Positions 48,599-57,673 of a stretch of 64,000 nucleotides of DNA are shown here, in pieces (position 1 is the first letter of the stretch; each line of letters opens with the position of its first letter). Source of the stretch: Methanobrevibacter arboriphilus (GTDB lineage Archaea > Methanobacteriota > Methanobacteria > Methanobacteriales > Methanobacteriaceae). Where the stretch lies: positions 1,131,001-1,195,000 of the forward strand of contig NZ_AP019779.1 in the NCBI RefSeq assembly GCF_019669925.1, written 5' to 3'. Position numbers and translations under genes: made by a program. The notes beneath the pieces are model-generated. The model searched no databases. It was not told the origin of the DNA and saw only the letters and a list, made by a program, of their open reading frames with translations.

Positions 48599-49918
48599 TT
48601 GAATAATTTAAACCGTGACTTGAGTTTGTGGGGAGCAGCTAGCATTGGAATTGGGGCAATTATTGGTACAGGTATTTTTGTTCTAATTGGGGTTGCTTCA
48701 GGTCTTGCTGGACCAGCGGTTGTTTTTTCTTTCATAATTGCAGGTTTAACAGCTTTATTAACTGGATTATCATCTGCAGAACTTTCTTCTTTCATTACAG
48801 AGGAAGGAGGAGGTTATATATATGCTCACAAAGCTTTTGGAAAACTTATGGGTTTTGTTATTGGATGGGTAAAATCATTTGATTATATAATTGGATCAAG
48901 TGCAGTTAGTATTGGCTTTGCTTCTTATCTTACATATTTCTTAAATATAGCTCCACTTCAAAGTATAATCATTGCTGTAGCGACTGTTTGGCCAATTGTA
49001 CTTACAATACTTAATTTAAAAGGGATAAAAGAAACATCAAAAGCAAATACAGCTCTTGTTATCTTAAAAGTATCTGCATTAATTGTTTTCATTTTAGTTG
49101 GGACTTATTATATTATGAATCACTTTAATATTAGTAATTATCAACCTTTTTTCCCTAATGGAATTGAAGGAGTTTTTTCAGGGGCAGCTATCATTTTTTT
49201 TGCATTTATAGGATTTAATACTATAACTATAGTATCTGAAGAGGTTAAAAATCCCAAAAAAAATATTCCAAAAGCAGTGCTTTTATCTTTTTCAGTATCT
49301 TTATTTTTATATATAGGTGTGGCCTTAGTAGCTATTGGATTGTTAAATTGGAAAATATTAGGTTTATCAAGTGCACCTCTTGAAGCTGCTCTTTCTATTG
49401 CAACAAACAACTTTTTTATACAAAAGTTCATAAGTATATCTGCTTTATTTGCTACTACATCAGTAATTTTATCCTCTATTATTGGTGTATCTAGAATATT
49501 ATTTTCAATGGCTCGTAAAAACTTAATTCCAAATGTCTTGAGTAAAATTTCAAAAAATGGTACTCCATTTTATTCTTTGATCTTATGTGGTTCTGCTATA
49601 CCATTAATAGTTATATTTTCTACAGGTAATCTCAAAGAACTTGCATCAATTTTCAACTTAGGAACACTTTTAACTTTTGCATTTATTAACTTAAGTTTAT
49701 TACAACTTAGAAGGACATCTCCTAATGTTAAACGTGGATTTAAAGTTCCTTTTTTTCCAATCACACCAGTAGCAGGCGTTATAAGTTGTATATTTTTATC
49801 TTCATACTTAAGTCCAAGAGCATTCTTATATGGGGGAATATGGATACTATTTGGATTACTAATATATTATTTAAATAAAAAAAACAATACAAAAAATAAT
49901 AAACCTCAAACAATGTAA
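48599..49918 (+). CDS. APC-family amino acid permease
   Basis: A 439-residue transporter with about twelve transmembrane helices. The APC signature of helix 1 is clear: GIGAIIGTGIFVLIGVASGL (residues 17-36), followed by ELSSFITEEGGGYIYAHKAF near 60-79 and the helix 6 segment FFAFIGFNTITIVSEEVKNP near 200. These unwound helices hold the substrate in APC transporters; the likely substrate is an amino acid, not identifiable further. Start is a TTG with GGATGAG upstream. It is the single gene between tRNA-Arg remnants. Confidence 0.9.
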   Translation: MNNLNRDLSLWGAASIGIGAIIGTGIFVLIGVASGLAGPAVVFSFIIAGLTALLTGLSSAELSSFITEEGGGYIYAHKAFGKLMGFVIGWVKSFDYIIGSSAVSIGFASYLTYFLNIAPLQSIIIAVATVWPIVLTILNLKGIKETSKANTALVILKVSALIVFILVGTYYIMNHFNISNYQPFFPNGIEGVFSGAAIIFFAFIGFNTITIVSEEVKNPKKNIPKAVLLSFSVSLFLYIGVALVAIGLLNWKILGLSSAPLEAALSIATNNFFIQKFISISALFATTSVILSSIIGVSRILFSMARKNLIPNVLSKISKNGTPFYSLILCGSAIPLIVIFSTGNLKELASIFNLGTLLTFAFINLSLLQLRRTSPNVKRGFKVPFFPITPVAGVISCIFLSSYLSPRAFLYGGIWILFGLLIYYLNKKNNTKNNKPQTM

Positions 49919-50562
49919 TTAAATATGATAATATGTTTACTTAAGCTAAAAATAATAAATTTTACTTTAAAATTATCTAAAAACTCTGCAAAAATATATT
50001 CCATTAATTTTTAGCTATAAATTAAAATATTATAGTTTTATAAAATCTAACTGTTCATATGAATATTAATGAGAATAAATGAAAACCCAAAAAAAATACT
50101 AATAATTAAAAAACTAAACAATAACTGTTATTATTTTTTTTGGACTTTTAGCCTAATTTAGAAAGGTTAACAACCCCTAATCGTTAGAAAACGAGCTCAA
50201 ATCCCTCCAAGTCCGTTTAATAAATGATTTTTTGATATTATTTTTTGAATATAAATTTATTAATATGTTATTTGGGAAATAGAGTAAATTAATTATTTAT
50301 TAATTTTTAATAACTTTTAAATAATTATAATAAACTTTAAAATCTTTAATTTTTAAGTTAAAACTTTATATTTTTCAGATTTTTTATTGTTTTTAGATTT
50401 ATAGTATTTTTTAGTATTTTCTTCTGAAGTTAAGATAGGAAAATTTATATATTCAAAATTATCAAAATATAATTATCTATTAGAAATAGCTATATTAAAA
50501 AATGTTTCAGAAAGTTTCAAACAACTTTTTGAGTACTATAGACCCAATAGGATAAGATAATT
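49919..50562. other. Spacer holding a tRNA-Arg remnant
   Basis: No protein gene seen. It contains the decayed tRNA-Arg(CCT) copy at 50142-50215; the rest is AT-rich. Confidence 0.6.
50142..50215 (+). pseudogene. Decayed tRNA-Arg (CCT) copy, nearly full length
   Basis: The whole tRNA is still alignable: GGACTTTTAGCCTAATTTAG, AAAGG, CCCCTAATCG, GCTCAAATCCCTCCAAGTCCG. The acceptor GGACTT still pairs with AAGTCC (an A-U pair replaces the G-U of the intact gene at 3-70), but the anticodon stem is destroyed and U33 is C. A non-functional copy by sequence. Confidence 0.75.
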
Positions 50563-51696
50563 ATGAGAAAATATTATATGGATAATCTACGTTGGATTGT
50601 AATTCTATTATTATTCCCTTATCATACTTTACTTATCTATAGTGGTATTGGATCTTATTATTTCCACGTTGCAAATAATATTTTTGCAGACACATTTATT
50701 TTAATTTTTGCCCCTTGGTTCATGCAATTATTATTTGTTATTGCAGGAATTGCAACATTTTATTCACTAAAAAAAAGAAACATTACACAGTATCTAAAAG
50801 AAAGAGTTTCAAAACTTTTGATCCCATTGATTGCAGGTATGATATTAGTTATACCATTTAGTGTATACTTCGTATTCCTGTTCTATGGTTACACAGGAAA
50901 TTTTATAGACTTATGGATTAGTATTTTCACTAATCCTGACCATATAGTTGGTATTTTCACTACTTCTAACCATACAGCTATAGGATGGTCATTACCAATT
51001 GGGCCACTATGGTTCTTACTTTATCTATTCATAGTATCCCTACTTGCACTTCCACTAATTTTAAATCATGACAAACAAAATTACATAATAAAAAAATTTA
51101 CCATTCCTAAACTTTTACTAATGGTTTTTCCATTAACTATAGGAAACTATTTTCTCAATATATTTCCAGAAAAAAGTATAATTGGGTTCTTTTTACTATT
51201 CGTCTTCGGATATTTCCTGTTATCAGACGATACTGTCCAGCAAAAACTGGAAAAGCATCGCTGGCCACTTTTTATATCATTTATTATTTTATTGACTATC
51301 TATATCCAGTTGGTTTTAGGTGGTATTGGCTCCTCTACAAACACCACAACAGCCACATCATTATCCCTATCTACAATTATCTATGGATTTTTAGCAAACT
51401 CATACATTAACCTCATCATGTGGCTAGGAATGCTGGGAATAATTGGTATGGGTAAACACTACCTTGAATTTAAAAATAAAGCAACAATATACCTTTCTTC
51501 AGTCTCATTTCCAATTTACATATTCCAAATAGTATGGATCAATATGTTTACATACTATATTATAAAATGGATTCCAAACCAGATAGCTATCCAAGTTATC
51601 CTCATCATGGTGTTGAGCTTCATTATGACAATTATCAACATCGAAGTTATAAGAAGAATTCCACTTATTAAAACACTATTTGGAATGAAAAACTAA
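50563..51696 (+). CDS. Acyltransferase family 3 membrane protein
   Basis: A 377-residue OafA/Wzy-like membrane acyltransferase with about ten transmembrane helices. The N-terminal motif MRKYYMDNLRWIVILLLFPYHT holds the conserved Arg and the catalytic-type His (residue 21); GPLWFLLYLF near residue 149 is the second family motif. Such enzymes O-acylate surface sugars or lipids. A paralogue with the same motifs lies on the opposite strand at 53363-54418. It is the only gene between tRNA-Arg remnants at 50142 and 51898. Confidence 0.88.
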   Translation: MRKYYMDNLRWIVILLLFPYHTLLIYSGIGSYYFHVANNIFADTFILIFAPWFMQLLFVIAGIATFYSLKKRNITQYLKERVSKLLIPLIAGMILVIPFSVYFVFLFYGYTGNFIDLWISIFTNPDHIVGIFTTSNHTAIGWSLPIGPLWFLLYLFIVSLLALPLILNHDKQNYIIKKFTIPKLLLMVFPLTIGNYFLNIFPEKSIIGFFLLFVFGYFLLSDDTVQQKLEKHRWPLFISFIILLTIYIQLVLGGIGSSTNTTTATSLSLSTIIYGFLANSYINLIMWLGMLGIIGMGKHYLEFKNKATIYLSSVSFPIYIFQIVWINMFTYYIIKWIPNQIAIQVILIMVLSFIMTIINIEVIRRIPLIKTLFGMKN

Positions 51697-51897
51697 TTTA
51701 TCACAGAAAATCTCGGTGAAAAGCCTTTTCGAGCAAAAAATTAACAATATTAACAATTTTCAACAAAAGATTTTAAATTTATTAAGTCTCTCTTTAGGAT
51801 AAAAGAAGGAAAATCTAAAAAAAATAATAATATTTTATATTTACACAATTTAGGTATAACAGTATAATAAATATTTTTATCAACTTACAACATTTTT

Positions 51898-51955
51898 AAC
51901 CTATTTTGAAAGAATTTAAACTCTTAATATTAATAATTACAAATATCCATGGAAA
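51898..51955 (+). pseudogene. Strongly decayed tRNA-Arg (CCT) copy
   Basis: AACCTATTTTGAAAGAATTT followed by AAACTCTTAAT aligns with GGCCTAGTTTGGAAAGGCGC and GACTCCTAAT of the intact gene. The T arm and acceptor are no longer recognisable. Judged by eye; could be chance in AT-rich DNA. Confidence 0.4.
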
Positions 51956-52026
51956 ATAAGAAAAAATACAGCAGATAAAAATAAAATAAACAAACATGAA
52001 AAATTAATTTAAATTTTAATAATCAA

Positions 52027-52101
52027 TTAGCTAACACCTAGTTTGGATAAGGCTAACGACTCCTAATCTTAAGATCAAGGGTTCAAATCCCTCCAAATCC
52101 C
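52027..52101 (+). pseudogene. Decayed tRNA-Arg (CCT) copy
   Basis: From ACCTAGTTTGGATAAGGC through GACTCCTAATCTTA, GATCAAGGGTTCAAATC and CCTCCAAATCC the match to tRNA-Arg(CCT) is close and the anticodon loop CTCCTAA is intact. The 5' acceptor strand has been replaced, so no acceptor stem can form. The D-loop GGATAAGGC resembles the TCT gene more than the CCT gene. Confidence 0.8.
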
Positions 52102-52543
52102 TTCTTGAATAGATGATAATTTAAGTTGTTTAATGAATATAAATGATTTTTCATATTTATCCTTCAAAATTTCAAATATTCTAAAATAATGTTATTATTT
52201 GAAAAAAAATCAATACTAGATACTGTAAATAATAATCGATTGTTATGAAATTTTTATTATATATTTTATTTATTTTATTATGCCAATACCAATTAATTCA
52301 TCCTAATGCCTAGATATATTTATAATTAGGTGAAAATATCCTTTAAAAAATATATTTTTATAAATATTATTTATTTTAAGAATTTTTAAAATATCAAGTA
52401 CTACTAATTTAAATATAATGTTAATTTAAATATGATTTGCATGAATTTTTTTTATATATATTACAGATTGTTTCAAATCTAGCTAATATATTATAAAATT
52501 CATGAAAATGAATAAAAATCATATAATTATAAGGAGAAAAAAT

Positions 52544-53101
52544 ATGGCATCAGAAAATACATTTGCTAATCCAGCCCCCTTAGGATTTTTTGGGTTTGGA
52601 GCCACGACGATATTACTCAGTTTACATAATGCAGGAATTGTAGATTTATCAACAGTTATTCTTGCAGCGGCAGTTTGTTTAGGAGGTTTCGCACAAATCA
52701 TAGCAGGAATTTTTGAAATGAAATTTAAAAATACCTTCGGAGCTACAGTTTTCATTTCATTTGGATTTTTATGGCTTTCATTTGCGATGATCTGGTTATT
52801 ACCAGGTATTGGAAATATTCAACCAGCTGATCCTATTTCTATGGGTGTACTTTTATTTATTTTTGGTTGTTTTACAAGTCTTATGTTTATAAGCTCATTG
52901 AAACATACAAAGATTCTTCAAATTTTATTTATCCTAGTTTCAATCTTGTTCTTTTTGTTAGCTATAGCTGATATTACAGGAATAACTATTTTAAAAATAA
53001 TTGGAGGATATGTTGGAATATTATTAGGTATAGCATCTATTTATGGCTGTGTTGGGCAAATTATTAACAATGATTGGGAAAAAGATATTTTTAAATTATA
53101 A
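52544..53101 (+). CDS. Acetate uptake transporter, GPR1/FUN34/YaaH family
   Basis: A 185-residue membrane protein with six transmembrane helices. The family signature NPAPLGFFGFG is at residues 8-18 and FGGYxEMK-type sequence appears as GIFEMKFKNTFGATVF near 46. Members move acetate/succinate, often with protons; acetate is an important carbon source for hydrogenotrophic methanogens, which fits. ATG 52544 follows AAGGAG; the frame is open 14 codons further upstream but without a good site. It follows the tRNA-Arg remnant at 52027. Confidence 0.9.
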   Translation: MASENTFANPAPLGFFGFGATTILLSLHNAGIVDLSTVILAAAVCLGGFAQIIAGIFEMKFKNTFGATVFISFGFLWLSFAMIWLLPGIGNIQPADPISMGVLLFIFGCFTSLMFISSLKHTKILQILFILVSILFFLLAIADITGITILKIIGGYVGILLGIASIYGCVGQIINNDWEKDIFKL

Positions 53102-53362
53102 ATAATTATTATTTTTTTCTTTTTTATTTTTTATTTTAATTCTTTTTTAATAATATATTAAATATATTCAAAATTTTTATAACCATAGCTAATTAATAAT
53201 ATTTGATTTATAATATATTCTAAAGCTTTATTCTAAACTTTTTTATGTAATATTAAAAATGCTAAAATGCTAATATCAAAATAATTAAAAAAGAAAATGA
53301 AAATAACTAAAAAATAAAATATAAAAGCTTTAAATTATTAGTTTTTTGTGTATTAAAATATT

Positions 53363-54418
53363 TTATTTTATTCCAAAAATAAATCTAGTTAACTTAAACC
53401 GTTGACATAAGGCATAAAAACCAATAGATAGTGATACAGTTAATATAAATATTAATATCATCTGAATATAAATATTTGAAGTTATTTGTATTATATAAAA
53501 GGCAACTGCAACAAGTATTGATTCATGAAAGATATATATTGTAAAGGATGATTCAGATAAATATTGAAGGATATTACTTGTTTTATTTAAAAATATTTTA
53601 CCTATTGTTAATAATAAAAGAATGCAAACCCAGCCATAAAATGCTTGGTAATAAAAGGATATAGGTCCAAAAATACTTCCGAAATATATAGCTCCAACAA
53701 GGAAAACAACTGTCAATAGTAAAGTTAATATTCCTAATAACCACTTATTTTTTTCAAGTTTCATCATAACATTATCATTTGACAAAACATAATACCCCAA
53801 TAAAAAGAAAGCAAAAGACATTCCAATACTTTTGCCCTCTCCACTACTAAGTATAGGATACAAAATAACCGGAATTATACCTAATAAAATTATTGTAAAA
53901 ATTGAAAAGTCCTTATTACTTAAATCAATCTTATATTTTCTTAATAACAGAATAATTGGTACAGCTAAACATGAAACTATAAATAAAAACAAAATAAACC
54001 ATGCTGGTCCAAGAGTTAAACCACCATCATATCCTGTAAGATCTGTAACCTTAAAAAAAAGAGGATAAAACTCTAAATAGTTAATTTGAATATTTTCATG
54101 AAATTTCAGCCCATAAAAAGATAAAATTGGATTTAAAAGAAACATTGCCGCTATGAATGGAATTAACAATCTTTGAACTCTTTCTTTAAGATATTCTCCA
54201 ATACTTCTTTTTCTCAAAGAATAAAAAGATGTAATTCCTGCAATAGTAAATAATAAGGGCATTAACCAAACTAAAGATAGTATAATGACATAAGTTAAAA
54301 AGTCATTGTTCCCCTGTTTTATATAATAGGGTAAAGTAGAATAAATTAAAAAGATATGTAGAATGATCACTAAAAAAATTGCTAAAAGTCTTAAAACATC
54401 AAGATAATATTTCCTCAT
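53363..54418 (-). CDS. Acyltransferase family 3 membrane protein
   Basis: A 351-residue membrane acyltransferase with about ten transmembrane helices, paralogous to the one at 50563-51696. It starts MRKYYLDVLRLLAIFLVIILHI with the family's Arg and His, and has LGPAWFILFLFIV near residue 137. It probably adds acyl groups to surface polymers. ATG 54418 is chosen because GGGGAAG lies upstream and because the start then matches its paralogue; the frame opens four codons earlier. It is convergent with the acetate transporter gene. Confidence 0.87.
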   Translation of the reverse strand: MRKYYLDVLRLLAIFLVIILHIFLIYSTLPYYIKQGNNDFLTYVIILSLVWLMPLLFTIAGITSFYSLRKRSIGEYLKERVQRLLIPFIAAMFLLNPILSFYGLKFHENIQINYLEFYPLFFKVTDLTGYDGGLTLGPAWFILFLFIVSCLAVPIILLLRKYKIDLSNKDFSIFTIILLGIIPVILYPILSSGEGKSIGMSFAFFLLGYYVLSNDNVMMKLEKNKWLLGILTLLLTVVFLVGAIYFGSIFGPISFYYQAFYGWVCILLLLTIGKIFLNKTSNILQYLSESSFTIYIFHESILVAVAFYIIQITSNIYIQMILIFILTVSLSIGFYALCQRFKLTRFIFGIK

Positions 54419-54820
54419 ATTCTTCCCCATTATAGTATATAAAATCCATTATAAGATATATAAAATAAATTATTATTTAAGAATTATATAAACATTTTTA
54501 TTATTTTTAAAAATTTTCTATTTTTAAAAGTTTAAAAACGAAGTTTTTATTATTAGTGAAGTTCTGATTTTTTATGTTTAAAAATAAAGTATTTATTATC
54601 TATATAAATATCTTAAAATAATATTGAATATTTTATATTTTAAATATTTTCATTTATATTTACTTGTTTTTATAAACAAAATGAATATTATACTAATTAA
54701 CTTTAAAAAGTTTCAATAAAATTGAGAAAGAATTAAATATAGTATAAACAAAATAATAATTAGTATAAGTTAAGCTTATATAAGTTAGACTTATATTTAA
54801 AACGTAAAGGAGTTTAATAA
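54419..54820. other. Divergent spacer with hairpin and twin dyads
   Basis: No gene seen. A short perfect hairpin (AAAAAC, GAA, GTTTTT) lies at 54534-54548. Two overlapping dyads lie at 54764-54795 and are listed separately. Confidence 0.5.
54764..54795. promoter_or_regulatory. Two overlapping TATAAG-N5-CTTATA dyads
   Basis: TATAAG, five bases, CTTATA occurs at 54764-54780 and again at 54779-54795, sharing two bases, 15 bases apart. They end 25 bases before the start codon of the DUF4013 gene and overlap its likely TATA region, so they look like a double operator. The regulator is unknown. Confidence 0.5.
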
Positions 54821-55606
54821 ATGAAAATCGTAGAAATTTTTAAAGATGGATTAACATATCCATCAAATAATTGGCAAAATGTATTAATCTTAGGATTATT
54901 GACTATAATAGCTAATATCGTTTTAGTTATTCCTGCTATTGGAATAAGCTTAAATAGTATTGGTTTCACTGGAATAGTACTTACTATAGTTTCTATTATA
55001 AGTTTTATAATAAATTTAATTATAATGGGATATGGTTTTAGTATAATTAAGAATACTGTCAATAATATGGACACAATTCCATCGTTTGAAATTGGCAATG
55101 ATATTTTGAATGGGCTAAAAATTTTAATTATTTCAATAGTATATTACATAATACCAGTTATAATAACTATATTAGTAGCTATCGCAAGCGGAGCATTCAA
55201 TAATTTAGCTCAAATAATAGCTCTCAGTGGAGGAGCTGTTTCAAATGAATTAGCGTTTAACTTATTTGCTTCATTTTTCGCAGTAATGATTGTGGGAATT
55301 ATTTTATTAATCATAACAACATTGATTATAACTATTGGTATTGCTAGATTTGCAGAAAAAGGAAATATGGGTGCTGCATTTGAATTTGGTGAAATATTCA
55401 ATACAATTAAAAAGATTGGATGGGGAAATTATATTGTATGGTATATTTTATTGTTCATAATATTATTTATCGTTGGATTTATTATGGGAATAATCAATTT
55501 AATACCATTCATAGGATTTATAATTACTTTATTAGTTATCAACCCATATCTTGTTATGTTCTCTTCAAGAGCGACTGGATTAATCTATAATGAAAAAAAT
55601 AGCTAA
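54821..55606 (+). CDS. DUF4013-type multi-pass membrane protein
   Basis: A 261-residue protein with about six transmembrane segments, resembling the DUF4013 family found mainly in Methanobacteriales. The N-terminal segment EIFKDGLTYPSNNWQNVLIL and the RATGLIYN ending are typical. Function unknown. AAAGGAG lies 10 bases before the ATG. It stands alone with a pair of dyads at the promoter. Confidence 0.8.
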   Translation: MKIVEIFKDGLTYPSNNWQNVLILGLLTIIANIVLVIPAIGISLNSIGFTGIVLTIVSIISFIINLIIMGYGFSIIKNTVNNMDTIPSFEIGNDILNGLKILIISIVYYIIPVIITILVAIASGAFNNLAQIIALSGGAVSNELAFNLFASFFAVMIVGIILLIITTLIITIGIARFAEKGNMGAAFEFGEIFNTIKKIGWGNYIVWYILLFIILFIVGFIMGIINLIPFIGFIITLLVINPYLVMFSSRATGLIYNEKNS

Positions 55607-56312
55607 AAATTAATTAAAAACTAGATAAAGCTAATTAGTATATTTTTAAGTATTATACTTCTAAGTATATTTTAATAGTATATTTGGGATTTTAATTATA
55701 ATAGAATAATTCATAGAAACAATATTAATAATTAAGGATAATTTATTTATCCTATTTTATTCCTTTTGTTAATTATTTTACCCTTTTTGCCTATTTGCTC
55801 TTTTTATTATCTTATTTTACTCTATTTTATTTATCGATTTTTTTTCTTTTTAAAATTTTAAAAATTAGAATAATTTAAATTATGAAAATAATTTAAAATA
55901 TGGGACTATTTAAAATATAATAATATTCAAAATATAGAAATAAATTAAAATATGATAATAGTTTAGAATATAATTTTTTTATTTAATTTCTTTCATTATT
56001 CAAATTATTAATAAAATAATTAGTAAATAGCTTATGAACTAATTTACTAAATATTTGCAACTTTTTTTAAAAAATTCTAAATATTACAGAAAATCTAAGT
56101 ATTTTAAAAAATCTAAATATTCTATAAAACAATTTATATATAAATATAAATATATACTTAATCGTCACAAAAATGTAGTTAAATATATTGAAATAACTAA
56201 AATTTTATTAAAAATTTTATAAACTTTATAAATTTTATATTAAATTTATTGTAATCTTTTAAAAATATTTTAAAAATTAATAAAATATAAAAATAAATAA
56301 AAAGGGGAAATG
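55607..56312. other. AT-rich spacer, no gene seen
   Basis: About 700 bases without a gene. The first part is T-rich on the plus strand (55735-55850, many TATTTTA blocks), which could end transcription of the DUF4013 gene. The right end carries GGGG, the ribosome binding site of the next gene. Confidence 0.5.
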
Positions 56313-57110
56313 ATGGGGAATAATACTACTAATGAAAAAAAAATTAAAAAAAGAATAGAAAAAGTAAATGATTTGAGTATTCATGACGATTATGAAGCAA
56401 TAGCTGAAATGAAAGATATGATTAGAGACATTCAAAAAGATATGAAGAATATGATTGAAAAGTCTAATGAAAAATATTTAAATTTAATGTATTCAAACCT
56501 CAAAAATGAATTCATTGGATCTATGAATGGATATATGATAGATAAAATGGATCCTGAATTAGAAAAAAGAATGGTTAATCATTGTGATATGAAACAACAA
56601 TGTAAAAATGTATTTAAAAAATATTTAAAAAAGCATACTATCGATTTAAATCCAAAAAATCTAACACCAGAAAAAATAGGTGAAATTAAAACAGAATTAG
56701 AAGATTTAAGAAAAGTTAGTAAAAAAGAAGAGTGTGATGTGTGTTTTAATGAAGTTTCTAACATATTTGAAAATCAAATAAACTTAATTAAATCATTCAA
56801 GATTTATGATAATCAAAAAGAAGAAGATCAAAAGAAAATATCTGAAATTAATGAACAAAAGATTGTTAAAGGTTTTTTAGATCCTATATCTCATGAAAAA
56901 CGGTTGAAAATATTAAAATCAATAGCTCTCGAGCCACAGAGTTTTTCATCCCTTTCTAATATAACCAATTTGAAAGGAGGAAATCTTATATTCCACATAA
57001 ACAAGCTAATAGAAAATGATTTAATATTTCAAAAACAAGACCATGGAGAATATATACTAACAACAAAAGGATTTAAAACTATACAGCTTGTTTTAAACAT
57101 AAACAGCTGA
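56313..57110 (+). CDS. Winged-helix regulator with cysteine-bearing helical domain
   Basis: A 265-residue DNA-binding protein. The N-terminal 190 residues are charged and helical (coiled coil near EMKDMIRDIQKDMKNMIEKS) with five Cys in HCDMKQQCKN and EECDVCFNE, which could bind a metal or form a redox switch. The C-terminal 80 residues are an ArsR-like winged helix (DPISHEKRLKILKSIALEPQ to LIFQKQDHGEYILTTKG). ATG 56313 fits the GGGG site better than the adjacent ATG 56310. It lies upstream of an ArsR/metal ATPase pair on the same strand. Confidence 0.78.
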   Translation: MGNNTTNEKKIKKRIEKVNDLSIHDDYEAIAEMKDMIRDIQKDMKNMIEKSNEKYLNLMYSNLKNEFIGSMNGYMIDKMDPELEKRMVNHCDMKQQCKNVFKKYLKKHTIDLNPKNLTPEKIGEIKTELEDLRKVSKKEECDVCFNEVSNIFENQINLIKSFKIYDNQKEEDQKKISEINEQKIVKGFLDPISHEKRLKILKSIALEPQSFSSLSNITNLKGGNLIFHINKLIENDLIFQKQDHGEYILTTKGFKTIQLVLNINS

Positions 57111-57310
57111 TTTTTAATAATTATATCATAGTATAAACTGTTTTATTATAATATATTTATTATTATAAATATTCATTTTAAGCTAATTTTTACCTTTATC
57201 TAAATTTTTACTCTTATCTAATTTTTAATTGTATATTAAATAAAAGTTCATATAAAAAATTTTAAGTAATTAAAAAATTATCAAGATAGAAAACTTTAAA
57301 TATGAATATA

Positions 57311-57324
57311 TGAATATATGTTCA
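57311..57324. promoter_or_regulatory. Probable ArsR/SmtB-type operator
   Basis: TGAATATATGTTCA is an inverted repeat (TGAA, six bases, TTCA) ending one base before the ArsR start codon. It matches the core of known SmtB/CzrA-type operators. A TATA-like TTTAAATA lies at 57294-57301, which puts transcription start at or next to the ATG, so the message is probably leaderless and the operator covers the initiation site. Confidence 0.65.
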
Positions 57325-57325
57325 T

Positions 57326-57673
57326 ATGTCAAATCAAGGTTGTGAAATTAAAAGTATTAGAGAAGATCTTATTGCTGAAGTAACAAAGAAAATGTCAAGC
57401 GATAATACATATCATGACATATCTAACCTATTTAAACTGCTTGGAGACTATAATAGGATAAGAATACTCTGCGCACTTAGTTATCAAGAACTTTGTGTAT
57501 GTGAACTATCTTTACTATTAGATATAAGTCAATCAGCTATTTCACACCAATTAAGACTACTTAGACATAAAGACATCGTTAAATTTAGAAAAGAAAATAA
57601 ACAAACTTTTTATTCATTGCAAAATGATGAAATTATCTCAATAATAAGAAAGGCGAATGAATATGGATTCTAA
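57326..57673 (+). CDS. ArsR/SmtB-family metal-sensing repressor
   Basis: A 115-residue winged-helix repressor. The metal-binding motif ELCVCEL (residues 56-62) lies at the start of the recognition region, followed by SQSAISHQLRLLRHKDIVKF (recognition helix). ELCVCDL-type sites sense Cd, Zn, Pb or As(III). It overlaps the start of the P-type ATPase gene by about 11 bases, so the two are cotranscribed and probably translationally coupled. The dyad before its start codon is the likely operator for both. Confidence 0.93.
   Translation: MSNQGCEIKSIREDLIAEVTKKMSSDNTYHDISNLFKLLGDYNRIRILCALSYQELCVCELSLLLDISQSAISHQLRLLRHKDIVKFRKENKQTFYSLQNDEIISIIRKANEYGF

Larger units (their letters stand above)
51697..52543. 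other. Spacer holding two tRNA-Arg remnants
   Basis: No protein gene seen. It contains a weak remnant at 51898-51955 and a clear decayed copy at 52027-52101, then AT-rich sequence up to the AAGGAG ribosome binding site of the acetate transporter gene. Confidence 0.6.

Noticed and set aside
38717-53101. Integrated virus or plasmid at the tRNA-Arg genes
   Set aside because: Attachment-like remnants are present, but no integrase, portal, capsid, terminase or replication gene could be read between them, so only an accessory region is claimed.
57657-57673. Overlap of the ArsR and ATPase genes as a frameshift
   Set aside because: Both proteins are complete with proper family ends and starts; the short overlap is normal translational coupling.
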